Of a stretch of 64,000 nucleotides of DNA, positions 1 to 8,010 are shown one piece after another. The notes below the pieces were generated by a model, which saw only the letters and a list, made by a program, of their open reading frames with translations, searched no databases and was not told the DNA's origin. Position 1 is the first letter of the stretch. Every line of letters begins with the position of its first letter. This DNA comes from Ferrimonas futtsuensis DSM 18154. GTDB taxonomy: Bacteria > Pseudomonadota > Gammaproteobacteria > Enterobacterales > Shewanellaceae. The stretch covers positions 1 to 64,000 of the forward strand of contig NZ_AUGL01000009.1 in assembly GCF_000422645.1 (NCBI RefSeq), in the 5' to 3' direction. The position numbers and the translations under genes were made by a program.

Positions 1-334
1 TGCCACGGCTTGATAACTCCGCTGACTCGCAACAACCTCACCAATGGCGGTTGAATTGCCTGGACTTCGACTCTGTTACCAGCCTCGTCAGTCAGGAGGT
101 TCATAATTAACGGAGCGATACCAGCACTTCAGGATCACGACAATCCCTATGGCCTATAAGATTCTCTGTGTACGCTTCACCCAGATTGTTCGATTGGTTG
201 TGGCTGCGCCACTGAAAAGCATCGGCTAATCCCTATCTCCGCCTTGGGCGCAACACTCGATACGGGTGACTGGTTAGGCCTTACCCGACGGGGACTTTCA
301 CCCCGCAAGATGCATCAAGCTTCGCTTGACGCAC
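1..334 (-). mobile_element. 5' part of a group II intron (domain I), truncated by the window edge
   Basis: Read on the minus strand from 334 leftwards, the sequence starts with GTGCG, the conserved 5' end of group II introns. A first stem-loop follows (312-332, arms GCGTCAAGC and GCATCAAGC on opposite sides of a GAA loop). Next comes the motif GGGGTGAAAGTCCCC, also typical of bacterial group II intron domain I. The rest lacks a long open frame, as expected for a ribozyme segment before the maturase gene, which would lie beyond position 1. The 5' exon ends ...AGCTGTTA and matches a second, uninterrupted copy of the same site near 40392. That fixes the junction at 334/335 and suggests the IIC-attC type, which targets integron recombination sites. 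The subclass is inferred. Confidence 0.82.
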
Positions 335-397
335 TAACAGCTTATTATGCGGCGACTTGCCGCCTATCACTCATTAAAACCTTGCCGCCTATCATAC
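335..397 (-). repeat. attI/attC-like recombination site A (intron 5' exon)
   Basis: On the plus strand this holds TAACAGC at 335-341, then GCCG at 359-362 and again at 384-387. The second and third units are part of a 13-base direct repeat (TTGCCGCCTATCA at 357-369 and 382-394), exactly 25 bases apart. The first of these repeats also closes a small palindrome (GCGGC ... GCCGC). On the minus strand the site ends in ...GCTGTTA, the start of an integron-type GTTRRRY core, and is then broken by the group II intron. A related site with identical spacing is at 40392-40447. The architecture (core plus two spaced direct repeats) resembles an integron attI. That name is an inference, since no integrase gene is visible. 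Confidence 0.6.
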
Positions 398-433
398 ATG
401 CACCAGTTCAGTGCAGATTCGGCAAGTCTCTAT

Positions 434-458
434 AGCTTCAATGGAAGCTTGCCTTTTT
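434..458 (+). terminator. possible small terminator hairpin
   Basis: AGCTTC (434-439) pairs with GAAGCT (444-449) around AATG, followed by TGCC and five T. The stem is short and no plus-strand gene precedes it, so the role is doubtful. Confidence 0.25.
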
Positions 459-487
459 AAACTCAGTTCCTGCCATCAGAGTTGCGT

Positions 488-519
488 GAAAGGCGGATCC
501 TGGTCGGGGAAAGGCGGAT
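488..519 (+). repeat. two 11-base direct repeats beside the LexA box
   Basis: GAAAGGCGGAT occurs at 488-498 and 509-519, with a 21-base period, directly before the LexA box. GAAAGGCGG is also found on the minus strand inside recombination site B near 40420. These may be protein-binding half sites of the same recombination system, but this is inference. Confidence 0.45.
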
Positions 520-530
520 TGCCCACACAA

Positions 531-546
531 CTGTATATATATACAG
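531..546. promoter_or_regulatory. LexA (SOS) box, no adjacent gene
   Basis: CTGTATATATATACAG is a perfect palindrome matching the CTGT-N8-ACAG SOS operator core of gammaproteobacteria. No credible open reading frame starts within 250 bases on either side. Integron integrase genes are commonly preceded by a LexA box next to attI, so the position (about 135 bases from site A) suits a promoter whose integrase gene is lost. That last step is inference. Confidence 0.7.
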
Positions 547-808
547 CACCTTATGATTTGAAGTGAACACTTGCAGAGTGAGCGACCATTTACACCTATA
601 CAACTGATTTAAAACACATTTAAATCAAGATGTACTGACAGGCAGCAAGGCTCCGCCCTCGGTAGCGCCTAAAGTGCCCCGAAAGGTTCTTATCTTGCTG
701 ATTTATCGAATGAACTAAGTTAGCGGGATTTGCCACCGATGAGAAGTGGATAAGTCACATTGGTGAGCCTTAATCGGTTCTCCCGTCAGGCTATGTTATT
801 TGGGATAC
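547..808. other. gene-free stretch
   Basis: I see no convincing gene, RNA or repeat here. Open frames are short and do not resemble an integrase or transposase. The stretch lies between the orphan SOS box and the efpL terminator. Confidence 0.5.
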
Positions 809-830
809 AAAAACCCGGCACGCGGCCGGG
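809..830 (-). terminator. rho-independent terminator of efpL
   Basis: On the minus strand CCCGGC and GCCGGG (814-819 and 825-830) form a stem followed by TTTTT, 20 bases after the efpL stop. Confidence 0.85.
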
Positions 831-849
831 CTTCGATGCTGAGGAGCGT

Positions 850-1425
850 TTACTTGCCGTCGGCGCGGCTCATGAACTTACCTTCGGCGGTGTTCACTTT
901 GATCTTGTCGCCAGTGCTGATGTACTCGGGCACTTGAACAACCAGACCCGTAGTCAGGGTGGCAGGCTTGGTGCGAGAGGTCGCGGAGGCACCCTTGATG
1001 GAGGGGTCAGTCTCCACGATTTCCAGGTCAACGCTGGTAGGCAGCTCAAGTGCCACCGGGTTACCCTCTACCGCCAGTACCTGAATGCCCTGAGTGTCCT
1101 CGGTGAAGTACAGCAGTTCCTCTTCAATGCTTTCCTTGCGGAAATTGAAGGGGGTGTAGTCCTCATTGTCCATAAAGACGTACTCATCACCGTCGATGTA
1201 GGAGAAGCTCACCTGATGACGGCTAAAATCAGCCAGGCTCAGGATCTCATCGGCTTTGAAGCTCTCATCGAGCTTGGCGCCGGTGGCCACATCGTACATA
1301 CGCATGCGGTACAGACTGCTGCCCGCGCGGCCGCTGGGGGTCAGCTTGGCGATGTCCTTCACGGAATACACTTTACCGTTGTGCTCAACAACGGCGTTCT
1401 TTTTGATTTCACTAGCCTTTGGCAT
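850..1425 (-). CDS. efpL: EF-P-like translation factor EfpL (YeiP)
   Basis: This 191-residue protein is the EfpL/YeiP paralogue of elongation factor P. It acts on ribosomes stalled at consecutive prolines and related motifs. It begins [10 protein letters not shown] and ends near SRAD, like Escherichia coli YeiP. The middle carries the YeiP signatures [19 protein letters not shown] and [17 protein letters not shown]. The tip loop near residues 30-36 (TPSGRAG) has an arginine where EF-P carries its modified lysine, as in EfpL. The OB-fold C-terminal signature ([16 protein letters not shown]) is intact. It is a single-gene unit with its own terminator. No EF-P modification gene is adjacent. Confidence 0.93.
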   Translation of the reverse strand: MPKASEIKKNAVVEHNGKVYSVKDIAKLTPSGRAGSSLYRMRMYDVATGAKLDESFKADEILSLADFSRHQVSFSYIDGDEYVFMDNEDYTPFNFRKESIEEELLYFTEDTQGIQVLAVEGNPVALELPTSVDLEIVETDPSIKGASATSRTKPATLTTGLVVQVPEYISTGDKIKVNTAEGKFMSRADGK

Positions 1426-1629
1426 TGTTACTCAGTCTCAGTTAACGTGCTTTGGATGCAAATTACCATCTAGGGAATATTAGGCAAGCATTGAAGCTAC
1501 GGCACCCTGAGTTAACCGGTTTCTGAGTTTGTTTTTACATCACCTTGTAACGTCAACAGTTCCCACCAATTCAAGTGCAAAAAATCACCAATTTTGATGA
1601 CGACAGGCATCAGCCCACCTTGCTAGTGT

Positions 1630-1749
1630 AAGCGAGTGTTGTAACCGACCTCCTTCATCAACCCTCCGGGGTTTGCTGTCGCCACTCCGTTTGAGGTCGG
1701 GCAGCAACTCAGTGATCCCTGCCGGTGGCTTGCCCACCGGCCTTTTTTT
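1630..1749 (+). ncRNA. candidate structured small RNA or leader RNA
   Basis: The stretch between efpL and the 1885 operon contains nested helices: CCGACCTC (1645-1652) pairs with GAGGTCGG (1693-1700), an inner ACCC/GGGT hairpin lies at 1661-1672, and a strong terminator follows. A weak extended -10 (TGCTAGTGT) lies at 1621-1629. I do not recognise the family. It could be an independent small RNA or an attenuating leader of the operon starting at 1885. Boundaries are estimates. Confidence 0.45.
1721..1749 (+). terminator. strong rho-independent terminator
   Basis: GCCGGTGG (1721-1728) and CCACCGGC (1734-1741) form an 8-bp GC-rich stem followed by CTTTTTTT. No protein gene precedes it on this strand, which argues for a transcribed RNA upstream. 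Confidence 0.85.
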
Positions 1750-1884
1750 GCCCTGCGAACATGGCCCTGCAGCAGCATTCCTTCCTGTTCATTCACCATC
1801 GCTTTTCAAACACTTGTATAAACCCAAAAAATCCGTAACTCTTAGGTGATAAACAAAAAATTAACAACATGAACAGGATGTCTC

Positions 1885-3480
1885 ATGGAAAAGGTATGGA
1901 ATGGTTGGGGAGACTTAAACAAGCAACGCCCCTTGCCCCCCGTTGCCAAAACGGTACTCACTTCTCTTCTTGGTCCGGGCCACCCCCTTGGGGAAGCCAC
2001 ACTAGAGGAAACGGCCCAGGCTCTGCCTGACAGCCGGCTCCCAGCCCACGACCTTTACTCCATCGATCCCCAGACCCGGGCCCGCTATTCGCGGGGTCAG
2101 AGCCTGGCTGACTGGCTGGCCTTCAAACAGGGTAAACTGGGCTGTGCCCCTGATGCGGTCGCCTTCCCCGAAAGCCGGGACGATCTGCAACAACTGCTGG
2201 CCATGGCAACGAAGAATAACTGGGTGGTCATTCCCTATGGCGGTGGCACCAGCGTCGCCGGCCACATCAATCCCAGGCAGGGACAACGTCCGGTCATTAC
2301 CCTCTCCATGGAACGGATGACCCGTTTGCTGCACCTCGATCCCGTCAGCCAGCTGGCCCGGTTCGAAGCCGGCGTCAGGGGGCCGGATCTCGAGGCACAG
2401 CTCAACGCCCGAGGCTACACACTGGGCCACTTCCCCCAGTCGTTCGAGTGCTCTACATTGGGCGGCTGGATCGCCAGCCGTAGCTCGGGTCAACAGTCCC
2501 TGCGCTATGGGCGCATCGAGCAGCTGTTCGCCGGCGGATTGATCCATACCCCCAAGGGCAACATCAATCTGCCTACCATACCCGCCAGCTCCGCCGGGCC
2601 TGACTGGCGTGAAGTATTCCTAGGCTCAGAAGGCCGCATCGGCATCATCAGCGAAGCGGACATGCGGGTGCAGCCCCTGCCTAAAAAGGAGCAGTTCTAC
2701 GTCTCCTTCTTCCCGAATTGGGACAAAGGTCTGGACGCGGTGCGCGACATCGCCCAGGCGGGGATTCCCGCCAGCATGATGCGATTGAGCCATCCAACCG
2801 AAACCGACACCCAACTGCAACTGGCGCTCTCACCGGAGAAGCACCGCCGCCTGATGAAACTGTTCCGCCTGTTGAAGGTGGGCGACAAGCCGGCCATGCT
2901 CACCTGGGGCGTTACCGGCGACAGAGCCCAGGTACGCCACAGCACCCGAGCCATACGCCGCACCCTGCATGATCATGATGGCAGACTGGCACTCAAGGGC
3001 CTAGGTCGCCACTGGAAGGAGAACCGTTACAACGCGCCCTACCTGAGACAGAGCCTGTGGGAGCACGGTTATCTGGTGGACACCTTCGAGACCGCTGCCA
3101 ACTGGGACCGCATCGAAACGTTGCAACAGCAGATGGAGCTGAGCCTCAAAGCGGTGGCCGGCGACACGCCGCTGCTCTGCTATACCCATCTGAGCCATGT
3201 CTACAAGCAGGGGTGCAGCCTGTACACCACCTATGTCTTTCCCGCCAAGGAGGATTTCGATGCCAGCCTGGCCCAATGGCGCAAGTTCAAAGACGCCGCC
3301 AGCCGCGCCGTTGTGGAGGGCGGCGGTACCATCAGCCACCAGCACGGCGTCGGTGAAGATCACAGTCCCTACCTGCACGTAGAGAAGGATGAGCTGACCC
3401 GCTCCGGCATTCAGGCGCTGTTCGACCACTACGACCCTCAGGGTCAGATGAATCCGGGTAAGCTGCTGGAGTCGCCATGA
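1885..3480 (+). CDS. FAD-binding oxidase of the alkyl-DHAP synthase (AGPS) type
   Basis: This is a 531-residue member of the VAO flavoprotein fold. The N-terminus has WNGWGD (5-10), as in alkyldihydroxyacetonephosphate synthases. The FAD pyrophosphate loop PYGGGTSVAG lies at about 117-126. Near the C-terminus ISHQHGVGEDH corresponds to the family's HHGVG active-site segment, and the protein ends with the usual NPGKLL. Known AGPS enzymes replace the acyl chain of acyl-DHAP by a fatty alcohol to start ether lipids; bacterial relatives may oxidise other hydroxy acids. It is first in a translationally coupled operon (ATGA overlap) with GlpD-like and kinase genes, all pointing to DHAP/glycerol-3-phosphate metabolism. 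The start is set by AGGA eight bases upstream of the ATG. The exact substrate is unknown. Confidence 0.8.
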   Translation: MEKVWNGWGDLNKQRPLPPVAKTVLTSLLGPGHPLGEATLEETAQALPDSRLPAHDLYSIDPQTRARYSRGQSLADWLAFKQGKLGCAPDAVAFPESRDDLQQLLAMATKNNWVVIPYGGGTSVAGHINPRQGQRPVITLSMERMTRLLHLDPVSQLARFEAGVRGPDLEAQLNARGYTLGHFPQSFECSTLGGWIASRSSGQQSLRYGRIEQLFAGGLIHTPKGNINLPTIPASSAGPDWREVFLGSEGRIGIISEADMRVQPLPKKEQFYVSFFPNWDKGLDAVRDIAQAGIPASMMRLSHPTETDTQLQLALSPEKHRRLMKLFRLLKVGDKPAMLTWGVTGDRAQVRHSTRAIRRTLHDHDGRLALKGLGRHWKENRYNAPYLRQSLWEHGYLVDTFETAANWDRIETLQQQMELSLKAVAGDTPLLCYTHLSHVYKQGCSLYTTYVFPAKEDFDASLAQWRKFKDAASRAVVEGGGTISHQHGVGEDHSPYLHVEKDELTRSGIQALFDHYDPQGQMNPGKLLESP

Positions 3481-4964
3481 TGAACCTCACCGCCAGAGTG
3501 GCGGACACCCGCGCCAGACTCGACGCGGGAGAACGTCGCTACGACATCATCGTGGTCGGTGGAGGGATCAACGGCGCCGCAGTCGCCTGGTTGGCGTGTC
3601 ACAACGGCTTGAAGACCCTGTTGCTGGAGGCTGAGGATTTCAGCTCAGGCACCTCCAGCCGCTCCTCCAAGATGGTGCACGGTGGCCTGCGCTACCTAGC
3701 AAAAGGCGATTGGCGACTGACCCGGGAAGCGGCCCGCGCCCGGGATGCGCTGATGGCTCACCATCCGTCACTGGTGCAACCCCTGCCCTTCTGGTTTATG
3801 CATCCTCCTGGCGGCTACCCCAAGCCCTGGATGATGCAGGTGGCGCTGCAGATCTACCGAGCCTTCGCCCCAGGCTGCCGGCCGGGCTGGCTGTCACAAC
3901 AACAGCTTCAGGAAGCTCTGCCCTACCCTCTGCACCAGATAGAGGGTGCCAGCAGTTACTTTGACGCCATCAGCGACGATTGCGGCCTCATCACCTGGCT
4001 GCTCCAGGAAGCGGTGCGTGAAGGGCTGGATCTCAGCCACTACAGCCCGGTGGACAACCTGCTGGAGAAACATGGCCGCTGCACCGGCGTTCAGGCGCAG
4101 ATCGACGGCCACCCCATGCCGATCACCTCAGGCTGCGTCATCAACTGCGCCGGAGCCTGGTGCAATCGCCTGACCCCACTGCCAGGCAACCAGGTGATTC
4201 GTCCACTGAGGGGCAGCCATCTGGTATTGCCCGCCTGGCGTTACCCGGCCCCGGCGGCGCTGACCTTTGCCCATCCGGAGGATGGCCGGCCTGTCTACCT
4301 CTATCCCTGGCAGGGCACCTCCATCATGGGCACCACGGATCTGGATCATGACGCACCGCTGAATCAGGACGTCGCCATGAGCCGGGAGGAGTTCGATTAC
4401 CTGTGGCAGGCTCTGCATGCCCTGGACCCCACTGCTCAGGAGGACGACATCCTTGCCAGCTGGAGCGGGGTCAGGCCGGTGGTCTGCTCCGCCTCCGAGC
4501 ACTCCGCCCCCTCGGACGCCAGCCGGGAACACCTGATCTGGCAAGAGCCCGGACTGGTGAATCTCACCGGAGGCAAGCTCACCACCTTCCTGGAAACCGG
4601 ACAGCAGGTGCTGGAACAGGCCGCCGCCATGATCGAGGCGCCATTGAGAGAGCCGGAACTGCCTCCGGTGTCACAGCAACACGAGGCTGGCGAGCCCATA
4701 GGCGCCGCCACCGTGTGCTGGAATCAACTGGAACACGCCATCGAACAACAGGCCATTGCCCATCTGGATGACCTGTTGCTGCGCCGCACCCGGCTGGGAC
4801 TGCTGCTGGGACGAGGGGTACATCATCATCAGCCTCGCATCAGCTTGCTGTGTCAGCAGTACCTGGGCTGGAACGAAACACAGTGCCAGCAGGAGTGGGA
4901 CAGATATTGGCGCCTGTGGGAGCGCTATTACAGCCCACAGCCGTTCAGGTGCAGCAATGTCTGA
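3477..4964 (+). CDS. GlpD-like FAD glycerol-3-phosphate dehydrogenase
   Basis: The 495-residue protein is close in length to E. coli GlpD (501). It has the FAD dinucleotide motif VGGGINGAAVA near residues 27-37 and the family signature SSRSSKMVHGGLRYL at about 60-74. Further conserved blocks include the middle motif MGTTDLDHDAP and VNLTGGKLTTF near residue 365. The family oxidises sn-glycerol 3-phosphate to DHAP at the inner membrane, passing electrons to quinone. The ATG overlaps the preceding stop (ATGATG/TGA), and its own end overlaps the kinase start by eight bases. The C-terminus is rather short in relation to the GlpD accessory domain, so this may be a specialised paralogue rather than the housekeeping GlpD. 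Confidence 0.82.
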   Translation: MMNLTARVADTRARLDAGERRYDIIVVGGGINGAAVAWLACHNGLKTLLLEAEDFSSGTSSRSSKMVHGGLRYLAKGDWRLTREAARARDALMAHHPSLVQPLPFWFMHPPGGYPKPWMMQVALQIYRAFAPGCRPGWLSQQQLQEALPYPLHQIEGASSYFDAISDDCGLITWLLQEAVREGLDLSHYSPVDNLLEKHGRCTGVQAQIDGHPMPITSGCVINCAGAWCNRLTPLPGNQVIRPLRGSHLVLPAWRYPAPAALTFAHPEDGRPVYLYPWQGTSIMGTTDLDHDAPLNQDVAMSREEFDYLWQALHALDPTAQEDDILASWSGVRPVVCSASEHSAPSDASREHLIWQEPGLVNLTGGKLTTFLETGQQVLEQAAAMIEAPLREPELPPVSQQHEAGEPIGAATVCWNQLEHAIEQQAIAHLDDLLLRRTRLGLLLGRGVHHHQPRISLLCQQYLGWNETQCQQEWDRYWRLWERYYSPQPFRCSNV

Positions 4965-6504
4965 CGCCATTCTCGCCATCGACAACGGCACCCAGAGTCT
5001 GAGAGCCCTGCTGTTTGATCGCCAGGGCAACGTATTGGACAAAACCCAGATCCACTTCTCTCCGCCCTATCACACCCCACAACCCGGGGCGGCGGAGATG
5101 GATCCGGAGCTGTACTGGCAGGCACTGCTGGACTCCGTCAGGCAGCTTCACGACCAGGGCAATGACCTCAGCATGGTCAAGGCGGTAACCCTCACCGCCC
5201 AGCGCACCTCCCTGGTGTTCCTGGACAAGCAGGGCAATTCACTTCGCCCGGCGGTGCTCTGGACCGATCAACGCCAGTGCCGCGAACTGCCGCCGCTTCC
5301 CTGGTATCTGAGACCCCTCGCCTGGCTGCCGGTAGTGGGACAAAGCTTTAACACCCTGCGCCGCCGCGCCTTCAGCAACACCCTGGCCAGCTACGAGCCC
5401 AAACTCTGGCAACGCTGTGCCAAGGTGGTACAGGTGGGAGGCTTTCTGACCCACCGCCTGACCGGCCACTACCGGGACAGCACCGCAGGCCAGGTGGGGT
5501 ATCTGCCCTTCGACTACAAAAAGCAGCGATGGGCCACACCCAACAACTGGCGCTGGCAGGCCCTGAGCCTGGTGCCTGACCAGATGCCGGAGCTGGTGGC
5601 TCCGGGGGACACCCTGGGTGAATTGTGCCCGGACAAAGCCGAGCAGCTGGGTCTGGCCGCCGGTCTGCCAGTGGTGGCCGCCGGAGGTGATAAGGCCTGC
5701 GAGATCCTCGGCAGTGGTGGCCACCAGGAGGGGGTGGCCAGTCTGAGCTTTGGCACCACCGCCACGGTCAATGTGGTCAGCCCCCGCTACCGGGAAATCG
5801 TGCCGCTGATGCCCGCCTACCCAGCCGCGGTCGCCGGCGAATACCTGTGTGAGGTGATGCTGTTTCGCGGCTTCTGGATGGTCAGCTGGTTCAAGGAGCA
5901 GTTCGGTCAGCTGGAACAACTGCTGGCCGAGGAGCAGAACACGGTGGCAGAGAAGCTGCTGGATGAGCTGATCAATGCGGTGGAACCCGGCAGCGAAGGA
6001 TTGATCCTCCAGCCCTACTGGGGCGCCGGAGTGCGCCAGCCTGGCCCCGAGGCCCGGGGCTCCATCATCGGCTTTAGCGATCATCACACCCGCGCCCACC
6101 TCTATCGCGCCATCATCGAGGGGCTGGGCTACGGGCTGAAAGAGGGCCTGGAGCGGGTGGAGAAGCGCACCGGCGCCCACACCCAGCTGTTACGGGTGTC
6201 CGGGGGCGGCGCCCAGAGCGACGCTATACTGCAGCTGACCGCTGACCTGTTTGGCGTGCCGGTAGAGCGCGCCCACACCACAGAAACCTCCGGCCTGGGC
6301 GCGGCCCTGTGCGCGGCCCTGCACCTTGGCTGGTACCCGGACGTCGCTCAGGCGACTCAGGGGATGGTTCGGGTGGGAAAACGGTTTGAGCCCAATCCAT
6401 TACACCACCAAAGGTATCGCACCCTGTATAAAGAGGTGTACCTCAACCTCTACAACAGGTTGCAGCCCCTCTACCACAGACTGGCTCAGTTAAGCCGAGA
6501 CTGA
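4957..6504 (+). CDS. FGGY-family carbohydrate (glycerol-like) kinase
   Basis: With the start at 4957 (ATGTCTGAC overlapping the previous stop), the protein has 515 residues. A longer in-frame extension upstream lies inside the previous gene and is not protein-like. The ATP-binding N-terminal motif AIDNGTQSLRALLFD, the second motif LSFGTTATVNVVS and the C-terminal FGGY segment VSGGGAQSDAILQLTADLFG are all present. FGGY kinases phosphorylate sugars, polyols or glycerol. The neighbours (GlpD-like and AGPS-like) make glycerol, or another triol or ketose feeding glycerol phosphate, the likely substrate. It differs from the classical GlpK N-terminus (DQGTTSSR), so an annotation as glpK is not safe. 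Confidence 0.8.
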   Translation: MSDAILAIDNGTQSLRALLFDRQGNVLDKTQIHFSPPYHTPQPGAAEMDPELYWQALLDSVRQLHDQGNDLSMVKAVTLTAQRTSLVFLDKQGNSLRPAVLWTDQRQCRELPPLPWYLRPLAWLPVVGQSFNTLRRRAFSNTLASYEPKLWQRCAKVVQVGGFLTHRLTGHYRDSTAGQVGYLPFDYKKQRWATPNNWRWQALSLVPDQMPELVAPGDTLGELCPDKAEQLGLAAGLPVVAAGGDKACEILGSGGHQEGVASLSFGTTATVNVVSPRYREIVPLMPAYPAAVAGEYLCEVMLFRGFWMVSWFKEQFGQLEQLLAEEQNTVAEKLLDELINAVEPGSEGLILQPYWGAGVRQPGPEARGSIIGFSDHHTRAHLYRAIIEGLGYGLKEGLERVEKRTGAHTQLLRVSGGGAQSDAILQLTADLFGVPVERAHTTETSGLGAALCAALHLGWYPDVAQATQGMVRVGKRFEPNPLHHQRYRTLYKEVYLNLYNRLQPLYHRLAQLSRD

Positions 6505-6525
6505 TCTGAGGCCGGCCAGAACATT

Positions 6526-6559
6526 AAACGCCCGCCTGAAACGGGCGTTTATATTTTTT
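6526..6559 (+). terminator. rho-independent terminator of the 1885-6504 operon
   Basis: AAACGCCCG (6526-6534) and CGGGCGTTT (6542-6550) form a 9-bp stem followed by ATATTTTTT. Confidence 0.9.
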
Positions 6560-6671
6560 AAGTACCGGATTAAGCGGAGGTTAAGTTTGGCCCCCTCTGG
6601 TTCAGAGTGGGTTCAATTAGGGCGCGTATGGTAGGACCCATCGACAGACACAACGTCATTGGAGCATTACC

Positions 6672-7229
6672 ATGAAAAAACTGACCGCAACCCTTATCGC
6701 CACCGCCCTTCTTTCCACCTCTGCCCTGGCAGCTGATGTACAGTGGTTCGCCGGCGCCGGTGCGGGCTGGCAGCAGGACACCATCAAGGGCGACGCCCAC
6801 AAAGACAGCGATGATGTGGCCTGGCAGCTGCGCGGCGGTGCCATCCTGAACGACCATCACCGTTTTGCGGGCACCTACAGCTACAAAGAGGACAAGTTCA
6901 ATGTGCTGGGTGACTCCATCAAGCAGGAGCAGCACCTGTTCCTGGCTTCCTACGACTACCTGTTCCCCGTAGGCAACACTGGCAAGTTCAACCTGTTTGC
7001 AGGCCTGTCCGCCGGTGTGGCCGACAACAAGATTGCCAGCGATTCCCAGAGTGATTTCGTCTGGGGTGGCCAGGTGGGCGCCGAATACCGTCTGACCCAG
7101 AACTGGAGCACCGAAGTGGGCTACCGCTATCTGGATCAGGACTATGAGAACGATGGCCCCAGCATCGGCCAGAACTTCTCCCTGGACGATACCCAGCAAC
7201 TGTACCTGTCCATCGATTACCGTTTTTAA
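6672..7229 (+). CDS. outer-membrane beta-barrel protein (OmpA/OmpX-like)
   Basis: The 185-residue precursor has a clear Sec signal peptide (MKKLTATLIATALLSTSALA, cleavage before ADVQW). The mature part consists of alternating strands rich in aromatic and Gly residues, with a conserved GYRYLDQDY segment. It ends in YLSIDYRF, the C-terminal phenylalanine typical of BAM-assembled barrels. The size fits an eight-stranded barrel. The function is unknown; relatives are annotated simply as porin-family or outer-membrane beta-barrel proteins. It stands alone between two terminators, with GGAG six bases before the ATG. Confidence 0.8.
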   Translation: MKKLTATLIATALLSTSALAADVQWFAGAGAGWQQDTIKGDAHKDSDDVAWQLRGGAILNDHHRFAGTYSYKEDKFNVLGDSIKQEQHLFLASYDYLFPVGNTGKFNLFAGLSAGVADNKIASDSQSDFVWGGQVGAEYRLTQNWSTEVGYRYLDQDYENDGPSIGQNFSLDDTQQLYLSIDYRF

Positions 7230-7259
7230 GCGAAGTTGAGAGTCAACGCCTGAGCTTTT

Positions 7260-7294
7260 GGCGCGGTACCCTCCCCCAGGGCCGCGCCCTTTTT
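7260..7294 (+). terminator. rho-independent terminator
   Basis: GGCGCGG (7260-7266) pairs with CCGCGCC (7282-7288), followed by CTTTTT. It ends the beta-barrel gene. Confidence 0.85.
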
Positions 7295-7346
7295 CGTTCA
7301 TTGATGGTATACTGCGCCCCCATCAGTCACTCATACCACACCCGCC

Positions 7347-7904
7347 GTGACCCAGTTTTATTTGATTCGCCATGGGGAGACCCTGTGGAACCGCCAGCGC
7401 CGCCTTCAAGGCAGCCAGAACAGCCCCCTGACCGACGCGGGCCTGGCCCAGGCCGAAGCCCTCTCCCGGGAGCTGGCCTCTCTTAAGTTCGATGCCATCT
7501 ACGCCAGTCCACTGGAGCGGGCGCGCATCACTGCCGAAATCATCAACCAGCCACACGACCTGCCTCTTCAGCTTGATGATGGCCTGAAAGAGCGCGCCTT
7601 TGGGGTGTTAGAGGGGTGTCACCGGGGTGAACAGGGTGAACTGTGGCAAGCCCTGTCTCTGCGCTTCAGTCAGAACAGCGTCGACGTCCCAGGGTTTGAA
7701 CCCGCGGATCAGCTGCAATCCCGCGCCCTGGAAGCCCTTCATCGCATCCACCTGGCACAGCCACAGGGGCGGGTTGCCGTCGTCAGCCACGGGGAGTGGC
7801 TGCGCAGCGTAGGCAACGCCCACGGAGGCCATCCGGCCTGGTCAGATAACACCCCGCTGCAGGCCAACGCCTCTTTCATCACCCTGAATTGGCCACTGGG
7901 CTAA
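7347..7904 (+). CDS. histidine phosphatase family protein (phosphoglycerate-mutase-like)
   Basis: The 185-residue protein opens with YLIRHGETLWN, the phosphohistidine RHG motif of the branch 1 histidine phosphatases, and follows with LQGSQNSPLTDAGLAQA. The acid/base region ASPLERARITAEI and the second histidine (VVSHGEWLR, about 146-154) are present. Such enzymes are broad phosphatases; relatives act on alpha-ribazole phosphate, sugar phosphates or phosphoglycerate. The start is GTG, since no upstream ATG is in frame near the RHG motif. No clear Shine-Dalgarno is visible. No cobalamin genes are nearby, so a CobC role is not supported. Confidence 0.85.
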   Translation: MTQFYLIRHGETLWNRQRRLQGSQNSPLTDAGLAQAEALSRELASLKFDAIYASPLERARITAEIINQPHDLPLQLDDGLKERAFGVLEGCHRGEQGELWQALSLRFSQNSVDVPGFEPADQLQSRALEALHRIHLAQPQGRVAVVSHGEWLRSVGNAHGGHPAWSDNTPLQANASFITLNWPLG

Positions 7905-8010
7905 CACTCCGAGCTGAAAATGGGATCTGCTCCGGGTTTTCCCGGAGCCAGCCTGACCTAAAATCCACTCCTTTGATTTCAGTGACTTTTATGTCCGATT
8001 GGAGTGGATA

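Noticed and set aside
244-435. Small open frame in the first 435 bases
   Set aside because: It crosses the boundary between the group II intron and its exon, and both are non-coding structures.
760-1473. 237-residue open frame on the plus strand
   Set aside because: Antisense to efpL, which has clear family motifs and a terminator. The frame has no protein-like features.
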